DNA of 64,000 bases from Micropterix aruncella (GCA_944548615.1 OX155972.1:1099854-1163853); one strand, 5' to 3'; shown: positions 33,957-45,000, counted from the first letter of the stretch. Numbers and translations are program-made. Notes: generated from the letters alone by a model not told the origin.

Positions 33957-34577
33957 AGGTGATGTGATACCTGAAAACGACCATATCTGAAGAATTTTAG
34001 TGAATTTTGAATTTTTTGAAAAATATAAGTATTATTTACAAAAGTTTCTAAGCAAATCCCTCGATAAGAAGCCAATTTACAATTTGGACTCAAGAAAGTT
34101 GCTCATTGCCTTGGACATTAAGGCTTTAAACTGATTTCTAAAACTTTCAGGTGCGATTACTCCTACAATGTAAGCGATAAATAACTATCTTTACGCAGTG
34201 GTGGTATAAGGGTGTTAATGGCAAAGCATATTTAGCGTAACTCTCACGTTTTAATTAATTGTAATTAATTTATGGCCTGAATAAAAAAAAATGAGGCTAA
34301 GCGCCACGCTAGAGAATTAACCAGTCAATATAATGAAATTAAAATAATACACACTCACCGCCCTCATTGTAGGAGTAAACGCGCCTGAAAGTTTTCGAAG
34401 TCAGTTTAAAGCCTTAATGTCCAAGGCAAGGGGCAACTTTTTTGAGTCCAAATTTTAAATTGGTTCCCTATTGAGGGATTCACTTAGAAACTTTTTAAAA
34501 TTAATGCTTATATTTGTCAAAAAACTCATAAAACTAAAATTCCTCAGATATGGTCGTTCCCAGGTATCATGTCGCCT
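33957..34577. mobile_element. Family K palindromic element, full copy
   Basis: Left arm 33957-34180 and right arm 34360-34577 are long inverted repeats (~215 bp, diverged), meeting around a unique ~180-bp centre. Ends read ggtgatgtgatacctg and, reversed, ggcgacatgatacctg. Both ends abut TTAA, which could be a piggyBac-type TTAA target duplication. Non-coding. Confidence 0.7.
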
Positions 34578-34579
34578 TA

Positions 34580-35145
34580 AATTCATTTTTCAAATAGAAA
34601 TCCCAATATAAAAATATGTCAATATATTGGAATATTTGACGTCTGGCGACAAGGAATGGATAGGACAATTTAATAAAAGTACAAGATAAACCTAAAGGTT
34701 GATCCAAAAGCCCCAGGCAAAACTTTTAAATCGAAGCTATTAAATCTGACGCTTTTGCTTTACAAGCATAACGCACCCGCTTCATTGATTTAGGAGTGCT
34801 AAAACCGGTTGACTATGCCGATTAAGCAGTTTTAAAATTCGATAAATTTGTTAGAATTTGTGGTGACTTTTGTTTATCTATAAATTCACATTTAATAAAA
34901 ACGGTATATCAATTAAAAATAATTGTCCATTTGTTGAAAATATTGATGAATTTTCTCTTTCCAATGAAAATCATTTAAAAGAAGCCTGTCAAAAATTAAC
35001 AGCAGTGAAGTGGCACGTATGGAAGATGTCCGGTGCTGGCGCGCAGTCGTTACGAAATGTTGTTATGAGGTTGGTCGAGGGGCCCAGGGGGGAGCAGAAG
35101 CTGTACGGTTATTGCGGTATAACTTCATTGTGGTTGAATAGTATC
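34580..35145 (+). other. Unrecognised region with a 105-codon frame (34870-35187)
   Basis: The frame begins with hydrophilic residues (NNCPFVENIDEFSLSNEN) and continues to about 35110 before entering repeat sequence. No domain recognised. It is possibly a remnant exon. Confidence 0.2.
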
Positions 35146-35468
35146 TTTTACATTTACATTTTTTACATTTTCGTCGTGTCCAATTGACGGCTAAAGACCG
35201 CTCTTGGACGTAAAATAATTGGGTTAGGTAGTAAGTCTCGTTACTACTCTTTACTAAACATACATAGGTAGTCAAGAATTAACTACTAGATTATCAAACT
35301 ACAAATATAAATAATCAAAATAGAAGCCTAATATTTGAAGTAGTTAGTAATTCGAAAAGATACGTAGTAAAATTATTCATCGTAATCTTCAAATTGTCAG
35401 TAAAATGTTAAATAATCAAATTAAATCTACGTTATGCATTTTAAACTAAAAGTACAGATATAAGACAT

Positions 35469-36395
35469 CTTGAGGTGTCGACTACAACGGGCGAGCCCGT
35501 CACCACAGGAAGTTTTAACGATTAGTCGTTCTATCGACCTGCAGTGAACGTAGAAGACTTTGGACAAAACAATCCGACGTCTAGCTACGACACAACCCGT
35601 AAGAGACCAACGCCTTACCGCGAGATAGCCAGGAATGCTACCTGGCGGGCGGCACTCGCGCCTTTACTACCAATTGTGTCCAGATTTCTCCGGACTCTCG
35701 ATTGGTTCCGAGTTCGAGGTCGCTTGCGCAGTCCTCTCCCTTACGAAGCGGTGAAACGGTGAATACCGAATCTATCGCGGACCATGGCGTCCTTTGCCCG
35801 ACTCTGAACCGGGATCGGACGGCCAATGGTCATTTCAAGAGCAGTCGCCGTAAGGTACGCAACCACCCCCGCTCTATAGGAAACCATACAGCTTCCAGAC
35901 TCCCCCAACTGTTAGTCGGAGTGCACAATCGATTGGCTTGCGCCGCACGGTGCGCAGACCGTTCAGGAGAGCCAGAGGTTTGATTCCCAGGGGAAACTGA
36001 CCAGGGCCAGGGTCTTACCCAGGTTCGCACCCCGTGCGAGGAGGCCGTCGGATGGGTGTTGACCCGTGAGTATGACCGACCCTGAACACATACAAGGGCG
36101 GTCCCAGGGGGGGGGGGGTCAAGGGGGTCATGACCCCCCCCCAAATCTTAAATATATGGCTTATAATAAGCTCCTTATATAAATACACTTGTTTCCATAA
36201 ATAAATTATTGTATAATAAAGGGGAACTTTGTTTTATTTACAAACCGTTAAACCAATCTCATCGCCCATAACGGCGACCCCCCCCCCCAAACCTTAAGCC
36301 CATAATTGTGACCCCCCCCCCAAAATGTAAGGCTAGGACCGCCCTTGAACTCATGGGTCTTCGTGGCCAACCCATCATGGGCCCGTTAGCTCCCA
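35469..36395 (+). mobile_element. Family B retroposon carrying a nested MITE
   Basis: Starts cttgaggtgtcgactac and ends gggcccgttagctccca. It is flanked by the perfect 14-bp duplication acagatataagaca (35454-35467 and 36402-36415). Subtracting the MITE and its duplication leaves ~664 bp, the standard B length. Confidence 0.85.
36093..36347. mobile_element. 255-bp hAT-like MITE inside family B
   Basis: Terminal inverted repeats caagggcggtcccag and ctaggaccgcccttg, with C- and G-runs just inside both ends. The 8-bp flanks aacacata and aactcatg derive from the same B sequence, consistent with an aged 8-bp hAT target duplication. Confidence 0.8.
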
Positions 36396-36539
36396 TACAG
36401 CACAGATATAAGACAATATAAAATAATCAGACAATAAGGCTCTACTTTTTAAGTAATTTAATTGGGCAAAATATTTCAAAAATCATGGCCCTCAAATTCG
36501 GCCAGATTATAGAAAGGGTGGCCTATCATTGTATAGTTT

Positions 36540-36920
36540 AATGACAGATTTCTTAACAATGACAGTAGCTTTTTTTAATCTCTGTATAATTTTATTTTCC
36601 CGTATCACCAAATGACAAATAGGTAACGTATTGTGAACGCGATATTTTATTTCGAGATGAAGACGCAGATAACTGTTTTGAACCCACCTAAGACGATTGA
36701 TACTATTTTCAGATGGAAGTATATCTGTCTGTGTGTCTTGTGTGAATTCATTCACGATAGCGCCCAAACGCCTAATCTGATTGAGCTGAAATTTGGCATG
36801 CAGGCATAATTTGGTCACAGCAAGGGTTGAAGTCGATTATGGTTGAAACCGGACTACCAGGGGGCGCACTAGTCGTATTTCAAGATCAAAATATTTAACA
36901 TATGTATTGTGAACGCGACA
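36540..36920 (+). repeat. Family L/E leader repeat
   Basis: Contains gagctgaaatttggcatgca and a ccagggggcgcactagtc phrase shared with 26050 and 17360. Leads directly into the tandem array. Confidence 0.5.
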
Positions 36921-36922
36921 CA

Positions 36923-37350
36923 GCACAGACACGAAAATTTGTATTCGCTTCAATTATGATAGCCCGTTCTAAGTCTCACCATGTCATGGCTGCTGCAAAA
37001 AGGGTTGGCTCCCGACGAGGAGACATCTCAACAGTCAACAGTACGGACACGAAATTTTGTATACGCATTCAGTTATGATAGCCCATTCTAAGTTTCACCA
37101 CGACATGGCTGGGGTTGGTTCCCGACGAGGGGACTCCTCAACGGTCAACAGCACAGACACGAAATTTTGTATATGAATTCAATTACAAAGGCTTGTTCTA
37201 AGTTTCACCATGACAGGACTAAGGCACCCAGGGTTGGCTTCCAATGAAGGAACTCCTCAACGGTCAAAAGCACAGACACGAAATTTTGTATACGCATTCA
37301 ATTATGATAGCCCGTTCTAAGTATCACATGACATGACTGCTGCACTTCTT
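36923..37350 (+). repeat. Tandem array of family E units (~110-119 bp, about 3.6 copies)
   Basis: Successive units start at 36923, 37041, 37151 and 37270, each with gcacagacacgaaattttgt and agcccgttctaagt. Spacings are 118, 110 and 119 bp. Solitary units occur at 27285, 60810 and 62400. Confidence 0.9.
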
Positions 37351-37379
37351 TAAATTATGATTATCATTAAAGACGTGAA

Positions 37380-37980
37380 GCTGGTTACGTATAGCCAAAT
37401 AAAAATTTGCTCCCCGCCACCGTCTCAAGCAATAGTAAGTTGATCTCGTAATCTGGCAAGTTTATCCGAGCGAAAGAAGGGTAGATAGCCGAAATACTCG
37501 GAGGGAGGACGGGTGCAGCCGCGGGCAAACCTCGATAGCTAATAAAGCCACTCTGCCGCTGAGCAAATAGTAGCGAGAGTCGGGCTTCAAGAAGAGGGGG
37601 GAGGGGGGAGGCCACATATTAAATCGTTATTACTCCATTCAGAAACAAATTTCATCACATCTGATACAAACGCAGGGACTCAGAAAGACCTCAGTCGACG
37701 TACTGGTGGATATAAAATATCGGTCTTTGGTCGGCAGAAATAAAATATATTTAAATATCAAAGAAGGAAAAATTGCAGACGAATATTTTATTATTATTGT
37801 TATTATTATATTATAACATTTTATATTACTTACCATAAAATTAATTTCTGATATTTCGTTATGCTGTTTTCTTTTTGTTTTTTTTTTTCTTATAACCGTT
37901 TAACCACTGGGTGGTCTAAAACGCCAATCGGTGGTTAACAGATCCGCGCGTAGCCATTTCGGTGGCCTCTATATCTATTA
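37380..37980. other. No gene recognised
   Basis: A GC-richer patch at 37400-37610 (minus frame 37615-37385) is unassigned. The rest is AT-rich. Confidence 0.3.
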
Positions 37981-38404
37981 TACTAGCTGACCCGTGCCCA
38001 CTTCGTTGGACAGTAAAACTTTTTACTTGTGATGAAATTATGAGTGTGGTTCGGTTAGTACTGAGTGCTATGATTTATTTCCTGACTGCCAAAAGAAGGG
38101 TTATATTTTTACTGCATACTTAGTCGAACGCTTTAGACAGTATCAAAAACGTGTATTAGATAAATTTAGCAAAACTCATACGGTTTCTATGTTTAAAAGT
38201 ACCAAATACAGCGGCTTTTTGAAACTAGAAAGTTCAAATTTGGTTCATTAGTTTTTTTGAAACCGAAACTAACTCCTTTAGCTATTTTGATGCAAGTTCG
38301 TAAATACCTTAATCGATGCAAAGGTTATTGAAAATATTTGGGTCAATATTCTATATTCGACCATTGATATACCTACTCTAATTCGGAGTTTTATATATTG
38401 TATC

Positions 38405-38790
38405 GACACGCACTGAGAACAATATTGGATTTCTTCTTACATTACTATTTTGTTATTACGGCTTTATACAGAATAACGATGCTTCAATCGCGATTTTGTT
38501 GAATTACAAGGAATTTTGTTGAAATTCCGTTACTCGATTATATGTATCAACATTTTACTTACGGTTAGTACGGAAATAATTATATAATGTAATTTCAACA
38601 TGATTTATATGCGACTATAACCGTAGGTACATACACCACTACATGCTGTCATGTTAGAAGCGAGATCCTAAGGTACGACGTAATGAAATAACATTATTTA
38701 TTAACATTACGACACGGTAACTACCGTCACGCCAACACCGTTACGCGTCATGTTAATTTAAACGTATGGAACAGACTCCGCGTAATATAC
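38405..38790 (+). repeat. Dispersed repeat family G, copy 2
   Basis: Collinear with 30596-30990 over its length, including ttgttgaattacaaggaa and cgattatatgta. Confidence 0.65.
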
Positions 38791-39360
38791 GTAATTTGTC
38801 CCCTCCTGTGGCGGGGTAAAATTTCTGCCCGGGATAGTTTTGCGCATAACTTTTAAACTACTATACGGATCGTAAAAAGAATAACTGCAAAATGATCACA
38901 TTGAAATTTGAAATATTATAACGTTACAACATTATCTCGTAAAACAATTAGGATAATAATGAATAAATATTACAATTAGCACAGCGCGGAAAGCGTCTAA
39001 CCAAAAATGGTTAGCTCACATAGGAAGGGTTAAACATATGTATGTCTATGGGTTACAGCGCTATATTTATCTTAGTGCAGCCGTACGAATATGCAGCAAA
39101 CTAAGATCAAGAAGGTTTTATAGTATTTACTGTATCAAGACGCCTTTCCGATATAAAGAAATATTTTATGATTATTCTAAGCGTTTATTGGATGTATCTA
39201 AATAATCGATTACAGTCAAAATAGTGATATTTACAAAAATGACTCAAAAAATTAATATATGAATAAGTAGCCAAAACAAAGTATTTGGGTAGGTACCTAC
39301 ACAAAGAGTAATGGTAAGAAACTTTTTTTGCTATTTATAGTCAGTCTATTGCTATTTATA

Positions 39361-40323
39361 GGGAGTCAATGGGCCCTTGCTGAGTTGGCCACGAAGACCC
39401 ATTCTGTTCAGGGTTGGTCACACTCAAGGGTCAACACCCATCCGACGGCCTCCACGCATGAAGTGCGAGCCTGGGTAGGACTCTGGCCTTATGGTCAGTT
39501 TCCCCTGGGAATCATACGTCTGGCGCTCCTGGACGGTCTGCGCACCGTGCAGCATAAGCCAATCGACTGTGCACTCTGACTAACAGTTTAGAGTTTCAAG
39601 GCGATAGGTGAGGGCAGCAAACCCCGCCCACCGCCCGGGCAGTTATAACGACGAGGGTCGTCTTGTCTGCCCGGGATGTCGTGCTACGACAACCCTGCGC
39701 GTACCAGAAGGGTAGAACGCGCAGGGGGTGAAATAGGGTAAACCACCCCCCCCGTACCGCCCCGAGAACCCATTTATTTATAATAATAAAATAATTTACA
39801 AAGTAAAAATTTACAAAAATAATACTAAATTTACCATATTCACAAAATAAAAAAAATAAAACAACAAATAACAAATTTAGGGCCGGTAAGTGGGGTAGAG
39901 GACGCTCCAGAAACGATGATGGTGGAGGCGCACGGTCCGTGGGCAGGTCTCGGAGCAGCCACGGGGGGGAGGAATCCCTGGATCCTGCAAAGAACGAAAC
40001 GCCCTTCGGGGCGGTAAAGAGACGGACACAAAGACGGGCACTTCGGGCTGGAAGTAGCCGCCGAATCACGCCACCAAGGAAGAGGGTACCCCCTGGGGGG
40101 TATCCCGAGGCCTCATGCTTTCCGAAGAAGCCACCCAGTGCTCCACAAGCTCGCCAAACGACTGGAAGCAGCTCCTACAACTGACCAGATCCGGGTACCA
40201 AATCGGAGAGCGCCCAACGCACGCGCCCACTGCATCCATCAATTTCTCCCGTGCAGCCGCTAGAATTGGGCAAGACCAAATTACGTGGCTCGTCCGCTCG
40301 CCCGCTGTAGTCGACAACCCAAG
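39361..40323 (-). mobile_element. Chimeric family B copy containing R1-like LINE sequence
   Basis: Minus-strand reading: B 5' end (40323-40296), then a LINE ORF C-terminus and 3' UTR (40295-39588), then the last ~227 bp of B (39587-39361). Flanks are ttgctatttata (39349-39360 and 40324-40335), a 12-bp duplication of the whole unit. About 430 bp of normal B interior are replaced. Either one chimeric cDNA was inserted, or this is a longer B variant, or an R1-like element entered an existing B with a target deletion. Confidence 0.8.
40066..40317 (-). pseudogene. R1-clade-like LINE ORF2 C-terminus
   Basis: 83 codons with ERTSHVIWSCPILAAAREKL, the H-x(4)-C half of the C-terminal zinc-knuckle of R1/jockey-superclade LINEs (usual form ET-H-L-x-CP---R). 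The preceding Cys pair is cut off by the junction with family B, whose 5' bases happen to be in frame. Ends at TGA. The following ~470 bp are a 3' UTR with GC-rich and AT-rich blocks. Confidence 0.7.
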
Positions 40324-40609
40324 TTGCTATTTATAATAAAATAAACTGTTTTGGAGTAGTAACGATATCATGGCAACCAAAAAACTTATGGTAACAAACA
40401 AGGTTCCATAAATAACAGTATAGACGCTCACAAATAACGTGGCTTTCTATTGGTAAATTAATTTTCAAAATCGGTTTAGTAGATCCAGAGATTACTTCCT
40501 ACAACCTCACAAACTTTACCTCTTTATAATATTAGTATAGATGTACATCATTTAGAAATAAAAAAGCTGTATCTTCTACTTTTTAACTGATTAGAACTAT
40601 ACGAGTAAT

Positions 40610-41010
40610 TGCACGCATCGACGCGCCAGTTCTAAGCTGCAACAACTCGAAATCTTCCGTTTCAAGATAATTGAGTTTGAAGTTTTAACACGGAACTGCA
40701 AATCGAATAACAATAGTAACTCTATGTAATCCTAAATATTTATTGTAACATGTATAGGAACCCTTGTATATACTTGATATTACCAGTTTCACACAGTGTC
40801 GATTCGAAATATTGCTTTTTAAAACTATTATGGATTGATCTAGCCTACAATTATAAAGTGGAATATCTTCTTTTAGACACTGAAATATCTTTTTTCGAGC
40901 TGTTAGTGCTTGGAACTGGTAGATAACGTAAAATTGAATACTTTTGCATACTTAACTCAAAACTGATATTTTTTGAGTTGTTGCAGATTAGAACTGAGGC
41001 GTCGACATAT
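40610..41010. repeat. Inverted-repeat (foldback) sequence, family T
   Basis: cgccagttctaagctgcaac at 40624 onward pairs, with several mismatches, with gttgcagattagaactgagg near 40979. The arms are about 36 bp and separated by ~310 bp. Probably an old MITE. Confidence 0.45.
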
Positions 41011-41037
41011 TAAACGTCTTTAGCTCTGTGTCTAAAG

Positions 41038-41998
41038 CAGGGGTTCCCAAACGTATTGACCCCGCGACCCACTTTCTAAAATCACAATATTTTGCGACCC
41101 AGCGAGAACTTTTTTAGAAAAGTTAGTGAGTGGTTTGACGTAAAAAATAAATAATTCATTTGTAAGTATCATAAGTAAGTCTTTATTTTTATAAGAAATT
41201 GTAATGTGCGACAACATAAAAAATAGAACCTAAGAACTACGTTTATATATATACCTACCTACCTACTTTGAAAATCATAGGGTAGGTACGGCGCAATAAT
41301 TCAGTGTGGCGGATGAGCTTTCTTTCTATTTTTCAAAATTACAGCTTCTACGTCAACTTTAATGCGAGATATTTTTAAGCGCAGAGAATTTGACAAATCT
41401 AGCTTTTTCCTGTACTTTGTCTTTGTAGCTGTCATAGCAGAAAAACCTACTTCACACAAATAGGACGTTGCGAATGGGAGTAGAAGTTTTACTGCTTCAA
41501 CATAAATGTGCGGATGTGTAGCACCCATAGATAGCCAGAATTGTTTCAAGCGATTGAATGTACTCTTCAAGTAGTAATCTTCTGACAAATCAATTAACTC
41601 TTCATCGGCATTAGTTGAATGTTCGAAATCGCATTTTAACGAATTCAAATGATCGGAAATTGCTTTTATTAAGGTACTGGATGGTTGCAGTTGATTTTTG
41701 TTTATGAATGTATCTGAAGCTGGAAAGCAGACGAACTTTCGCTGTTCAGTGTTATTCTTCCACAACACTAGTTTTCTCGTGAATGCTATTCTATTCTTTT
41801 TAAGTGCTATATTTATTTTATTTATTTATTTTATTTAATTACATTGTCTGTAGGTATCCTAAATACACTTAGACTCGTCTTTCTATCACGTCGTCTATCT
41901 GCCATATTATGCCCTACGTTCATACGTATTTTTCGCAACCCACTTGGAATCGGCTCGCGACCACCAGTGGGTTGCGACCCACACTTTGGGAACCGCTG
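41038..41998. mobile_element. hAT transposon, internally deleted, with 8-bp target duplication
   Basis: 961 bp. Ends caggggttcccaaacg and tttgggaaccgctg are hAT-type imperfect inverted repeats, extended by gcgacccac-like subterminal sequence on both sides. The perfect 8-bp duplication gtctaaag flanks it at 41030-41037 and 41999-42006. It carries only the C-terminal part of the transposase. Confidence 0.92.
41301..41768 (-). pseudogene. hAT transposase C-terminus (dimerisation domain)
   Basis: 155 codons. FWLSMGATHPHIYVEAVKLL and then LPFATSYLCEVGFSAMTATK, then KYRKKLDLSNSLRLKIS, form the hAT C-terminal dimerisation region as seen in ZBED5/SCAND3-like proteins. The ACEATF of classic elements is replaced by the LCEVGFS form usual in this group. 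The BED finger, first two catalytic acids and most of the RNase-H fold are missing, so no activity is expected. Confidence 0.9.
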
Positions 41999-42513
41999 GT
42001 CTAAAGCATCCAAGTATGTAACAGACTATATATAGAGGGTTTTAGAAAATGTATACTATCAGGAAGACTTACTGACATTGGGAAACCATGGCTAGTTGTT
42101 TCATGCGGTAATTCGGTTTTAGAAAAATCGATTATAGACACATTCAACTCTCTCATTGATCGATATATTTTTAATTATCTAAAAAGAGTTGTTATTTAGT
42201 AAAATAGCCTTGAGAAAGAAAAAATCATTTAAATTCCGCAAAACCACTGTATTTTACATTTTTAAACGGTTAGAAACCGTGTTATACCAGAAAAAATGCA
42301 AGAAAATCTTCACGAAGCGTTTAATTATGTGGCACACTAAATTAAATTAAATTATGGAGCATTCATCTATTGAGGAGACTTTTTGATGAAGAAATATTTC
42401 CTAGTTGTCAATAGTCAATAGTCTTTAGTCATCCAAAATTGCAAATTCAATTGGATATGTCATAATAATACACGTTTAAAATAAAAATAGGTACTCAAAA
42501 TATGAATGCTACC

Positions 42514-43175
42514 AATAATAATCATAATCATAAGTTTTTTATTCAAAATAGTACGAAACTTTTTGACGTCAATAATGCATACAAATATACATAAACGATA
42601 TAAAAATTAAATGATTGTGACATTATAACAAATTATTGTGACATATAATGTGATATAAATATTCGAGGTAACCATTTTATTTCCAAGGGTCTTTAACGTC
42701 TAGATAATTATTTATTTTATAGTAGCCCTTTGAGTACAGCTTCTTCTTAATAAATGAGTTAAATTGTATCACAGATAAATTTTGCATGTTTTCTGGGACT
42801 TTATTGTAGAAGCGTATACATTGCCCTTTGAATGATTTTGTGGTTTTGGAGAGTCGACTTTTATGGTCAGCAAGTTTATTTTTATTTCTAGTATTGACAC
42901 CATGTCTATCAGAGTTTTTTTAAAACAGTTCTTTATTTTTATGCACATGCATTTAGTTTTCATAGATGTAATGAGATGCAAGTGTCAAAATATTGATTTC
43001 TTAAAATTTTCCGCGTAACGACTGTCTAGCACCTAGTTTATAATTAGCGCGGATGGCTCGTTTCTGTAGTATAAATATTTTATCAGCGTCAGCAGCATGA
43101 CCCCACAGCAAGATGCCATGCGACATCAATCTGTGTAAATAGCTGAAGTAAGCCAGCCTCGCGGTGTCAATAAAA
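42514..43175 (-). mobile_element. LINE family H, 5'-truncated
   Basis: Reading leftward: FSYLHRLMSHGILLWGHA and IFILQKRAIRANYKLGA (43170-43020), then NTRNKNKLADHKSRLS, IRFYNKVPENMQNL and DYLDVKDPWK-like C-terminus (42900-42680), with at least one frameshift. The tail is a tta/atg triplet mix at 42514-42531. A second 3' end lies at 62845-63092. Confidence 0.85.
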
Positions 43176-43436
43176 AATAAACAAAAAAATCAATACCTAC
43201 CATAAAACTAATACAACAAATAATTAAAAGAAACACATATAATAACCAAAATCAGAAAAACTAAAAGATAAATGCTCAGTAATACATAATATGTAAAAAC
43301 CACAATAATTATAATGAATAATGAAACATTGTCAAATTATCCTACGAGGTTTATCTCCATAAGAATAATTACTTTAATTATTATCTCTTACTTTAATAAT
43401 TACTTTAATTATTACTCCATAATAAATTACTTTATT

Positions 43437-43570
43437 TTTACACGGCTGCCCAACAAAAAAGAGTGTAAAGTGTTCAGGGTTCATCTATTAATTTTATCCT
43501 TTTCTTTATTCCACCATAACTTATAAACACTTGAATCGATTTAGAAGTGTGTGGTAAGTACCTACTGTTA
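43437..43570 (+). repeat. Family D, copy 3 (5' part)
   Basis: Matches 5610-5730 and 21490-21620. It is followed directly by an RTE-like ORF, after which family D sequence resumes at 44565, so the LINE sits inside D. Confidence 0.6.
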
Positions 43571-43578
43571 GAATAGTT

Positions 43579-44148
43579 ATGTCGTCTTGTCGTCGAGCCA
43601 AGACCCAGGTAATGGCTCAGCCTCCGCGAGGAAGCCCACCTGAAGAACCTAAGATTTTCTTGGGTAACGGTGTCTTAGAGGTAGTATCTCACTTTCGCTA
43701 CCTTGGCAGTAAGATTAGGAATTATAACCGTCTGGACACTGAAATCCCAGTACGCCTAGCCAGAGCTGCCTCCGCCTTCGGCAAACTAAACCAACGTGTC
43801 TGGAAATCGCATGATCTAAAACTGAAAACAAAGCTGGCTGTCTACAAAGCGATTGTCCTACCCATATTGCTATATGCCTCCGAAACGTGGTGCCTCTACA
43901 GGAAAGAGATTAAGAAATTAGACGTCTTCCACGTGAGGTGCCTCCGAAACATCCTGAGGATAACATGGGAAGACCGTGTGTCAAACACAGAAGTGTTACG
44001 ACGGACGAAAATGCAGGGCATGGAAGCTATGCTCATGAAAGTTCAGCTGAGGCGGTGTGGGCATATAGTGCGTATGAAAGACGACCGCCTCCCGAAAGCC
44101 GTGTTTTATGCCCAACTCTCAAAAGGCGCACGCAAAGTCGGCGGATAG
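43579..44148 (+). pseudogene. RTE-type RT C-terminal domain
   Basis: 189 codons with HFRYLGSKIRNYNRLDTEI, then YKAIVLPILLYASETW and RCLRNILRITWEDRVSNTEV, then QLRRCGHIVRM. This is the RYLGS / LLY-E-W / CLR-IL-I-W-D-N-EV / RW-GH series of RTE-group LINEs. The frame stops at a TAG (44146) where relatives have Gln, then stays open in the same frame to about 44400. Confidence 0.85.
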
Positions 44149-44275
44149 CACCTACGCTATAAAGATGTTTTAAAAAGGCACCTAACCGCCAGTGGTATTC
44201 CACCTGGGAGCTGGGAGAGGGCTGCTCACAAACGCAGCGAGTGGCGCTCCACGGTGACCACAAAAATTAAAGAGT

Positions 44276-44521
44276 TTGAGGAAGCCCGGCTTGAAAACCT
44301 CGACTCGATCCGCCAACAGCGCAAAACTCGTTCGAAGCCCAATTACACATATACTTACAACGACTGCGATGAACTCTACTGTAGTCGAGTTCATCGCAGT
44401 CGCAGACTGTAGTCGTTGTAATCGGACCTTCAAAAACAAACTGGGATTCACGAGTCACTTCCGCGCGCATATTCGAAGAAGTCCTGTCAACGAAGAGGTC
44501 GCCGTCGCCGGATCACGATGA
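44276..44521 (+). pseudogene. C2H2 zinc finger at the C-terminus of the RTE-like ORF
   Basis: CSRCNRTFKNKLGFTSHFRA plus H gives C-x2-C-x12-H-x3-H. Some RTE-group LINEs end in such a finger. It is in a different frame from the RT; the frame change lies at a local inverted duplication (44356-44420). Confidence 0.75.
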
Positions 44522-44564
44522 GGAGGACATCATCATCATCATATGTCGTCTAGTCTAGAGTGTA

Positions 44565-45000
44565 ACAGGTACGTGCGACGACCCCTTGCTCTCATGTAAG
44601 GAGAAAGCAGCGTCTTCGATAAAATTTGCCGTGTTACGTGTTCGTTATATGACAGTCATCATTGATAATATGACAGTCACATTTTTTTTTCGTTCTTCTC
44701 CTTCGCGGCCGCCATGAATAAACCCTGTAGGGCCAGTAACGAATAGTCGATTTTGGAATAATAATATAGAAAAACAAATTATACAAAATATACCTTCACT
44801 GGCCAAATATCCATTCGGTAGTAGGTAAATAATATCCACTGGACAAATACCCTAGTCTAAATGTCAAAAAATTAACATAAATATATCATGTACATATAGT
44901 TTCAAATGAAAGGTCTGACTGAGTACGTTCCGGAAATATAATATACATGTACCTAAGTATATGGATAAATGCACAACACAAAAAAATATAAAAAAAACAA
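44565..45000 (+). repeat. Family D, copy 3 (3' part)
   Basis: cttgctctcatgtaaggaga and caaatgaaaggtctgactga correspond to 5775 and 6298 in copy 1. Confidence 0.6.

Larger units (their letters stand above)
35148..36529 (-). mobile_element. LINE family C copy interrupted by family B
   Basis: 3' UTR sequence of LINE C at 35148-35467 and 36402-36529 is continuous once the B insertion is removed. Tail-like tacattt units sit at the left end. The coding end is not included. Confidence 0.8.
37981..40543 (+). repeat. Common lepidopteran repeat, split by families G and B
   Basis: Starts at ctagctgacccgtgcc and ends at tataatattagtatagat, the two hallmark ends of a very abundant repeat. Family G occupies about 38405-38790 and the chimeric B copy 39361-40323, so the uninterrupted repeat would be about 1.2 kb. 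Confidence 0.55.
43570..44560 (+). mobile_element. RTE-like LINE 3' half inserted in family D
   Basis: Carries RT thumb sequence and a C-terminal zinc finger, then an atc-triplet tail near 44529-44541. Flanking family D halves meet on either side (43570 and 44565). One nonsense codon and one frameshift make it inactive. Confidence 0.8.

Noticed and set aside
37380..37630. Possible LTR or gene in the GC-richer patch
   Set aside because: No TG...CA ends, target duplication or recognisable domain could be found.
39596..40069. 157-codon minus-strand frame below the R1-like C-terminus
   Set aside because: It lies in the 3' UTR, in a different frame, and runs through AT-rich and GC-rich UTR blocks.
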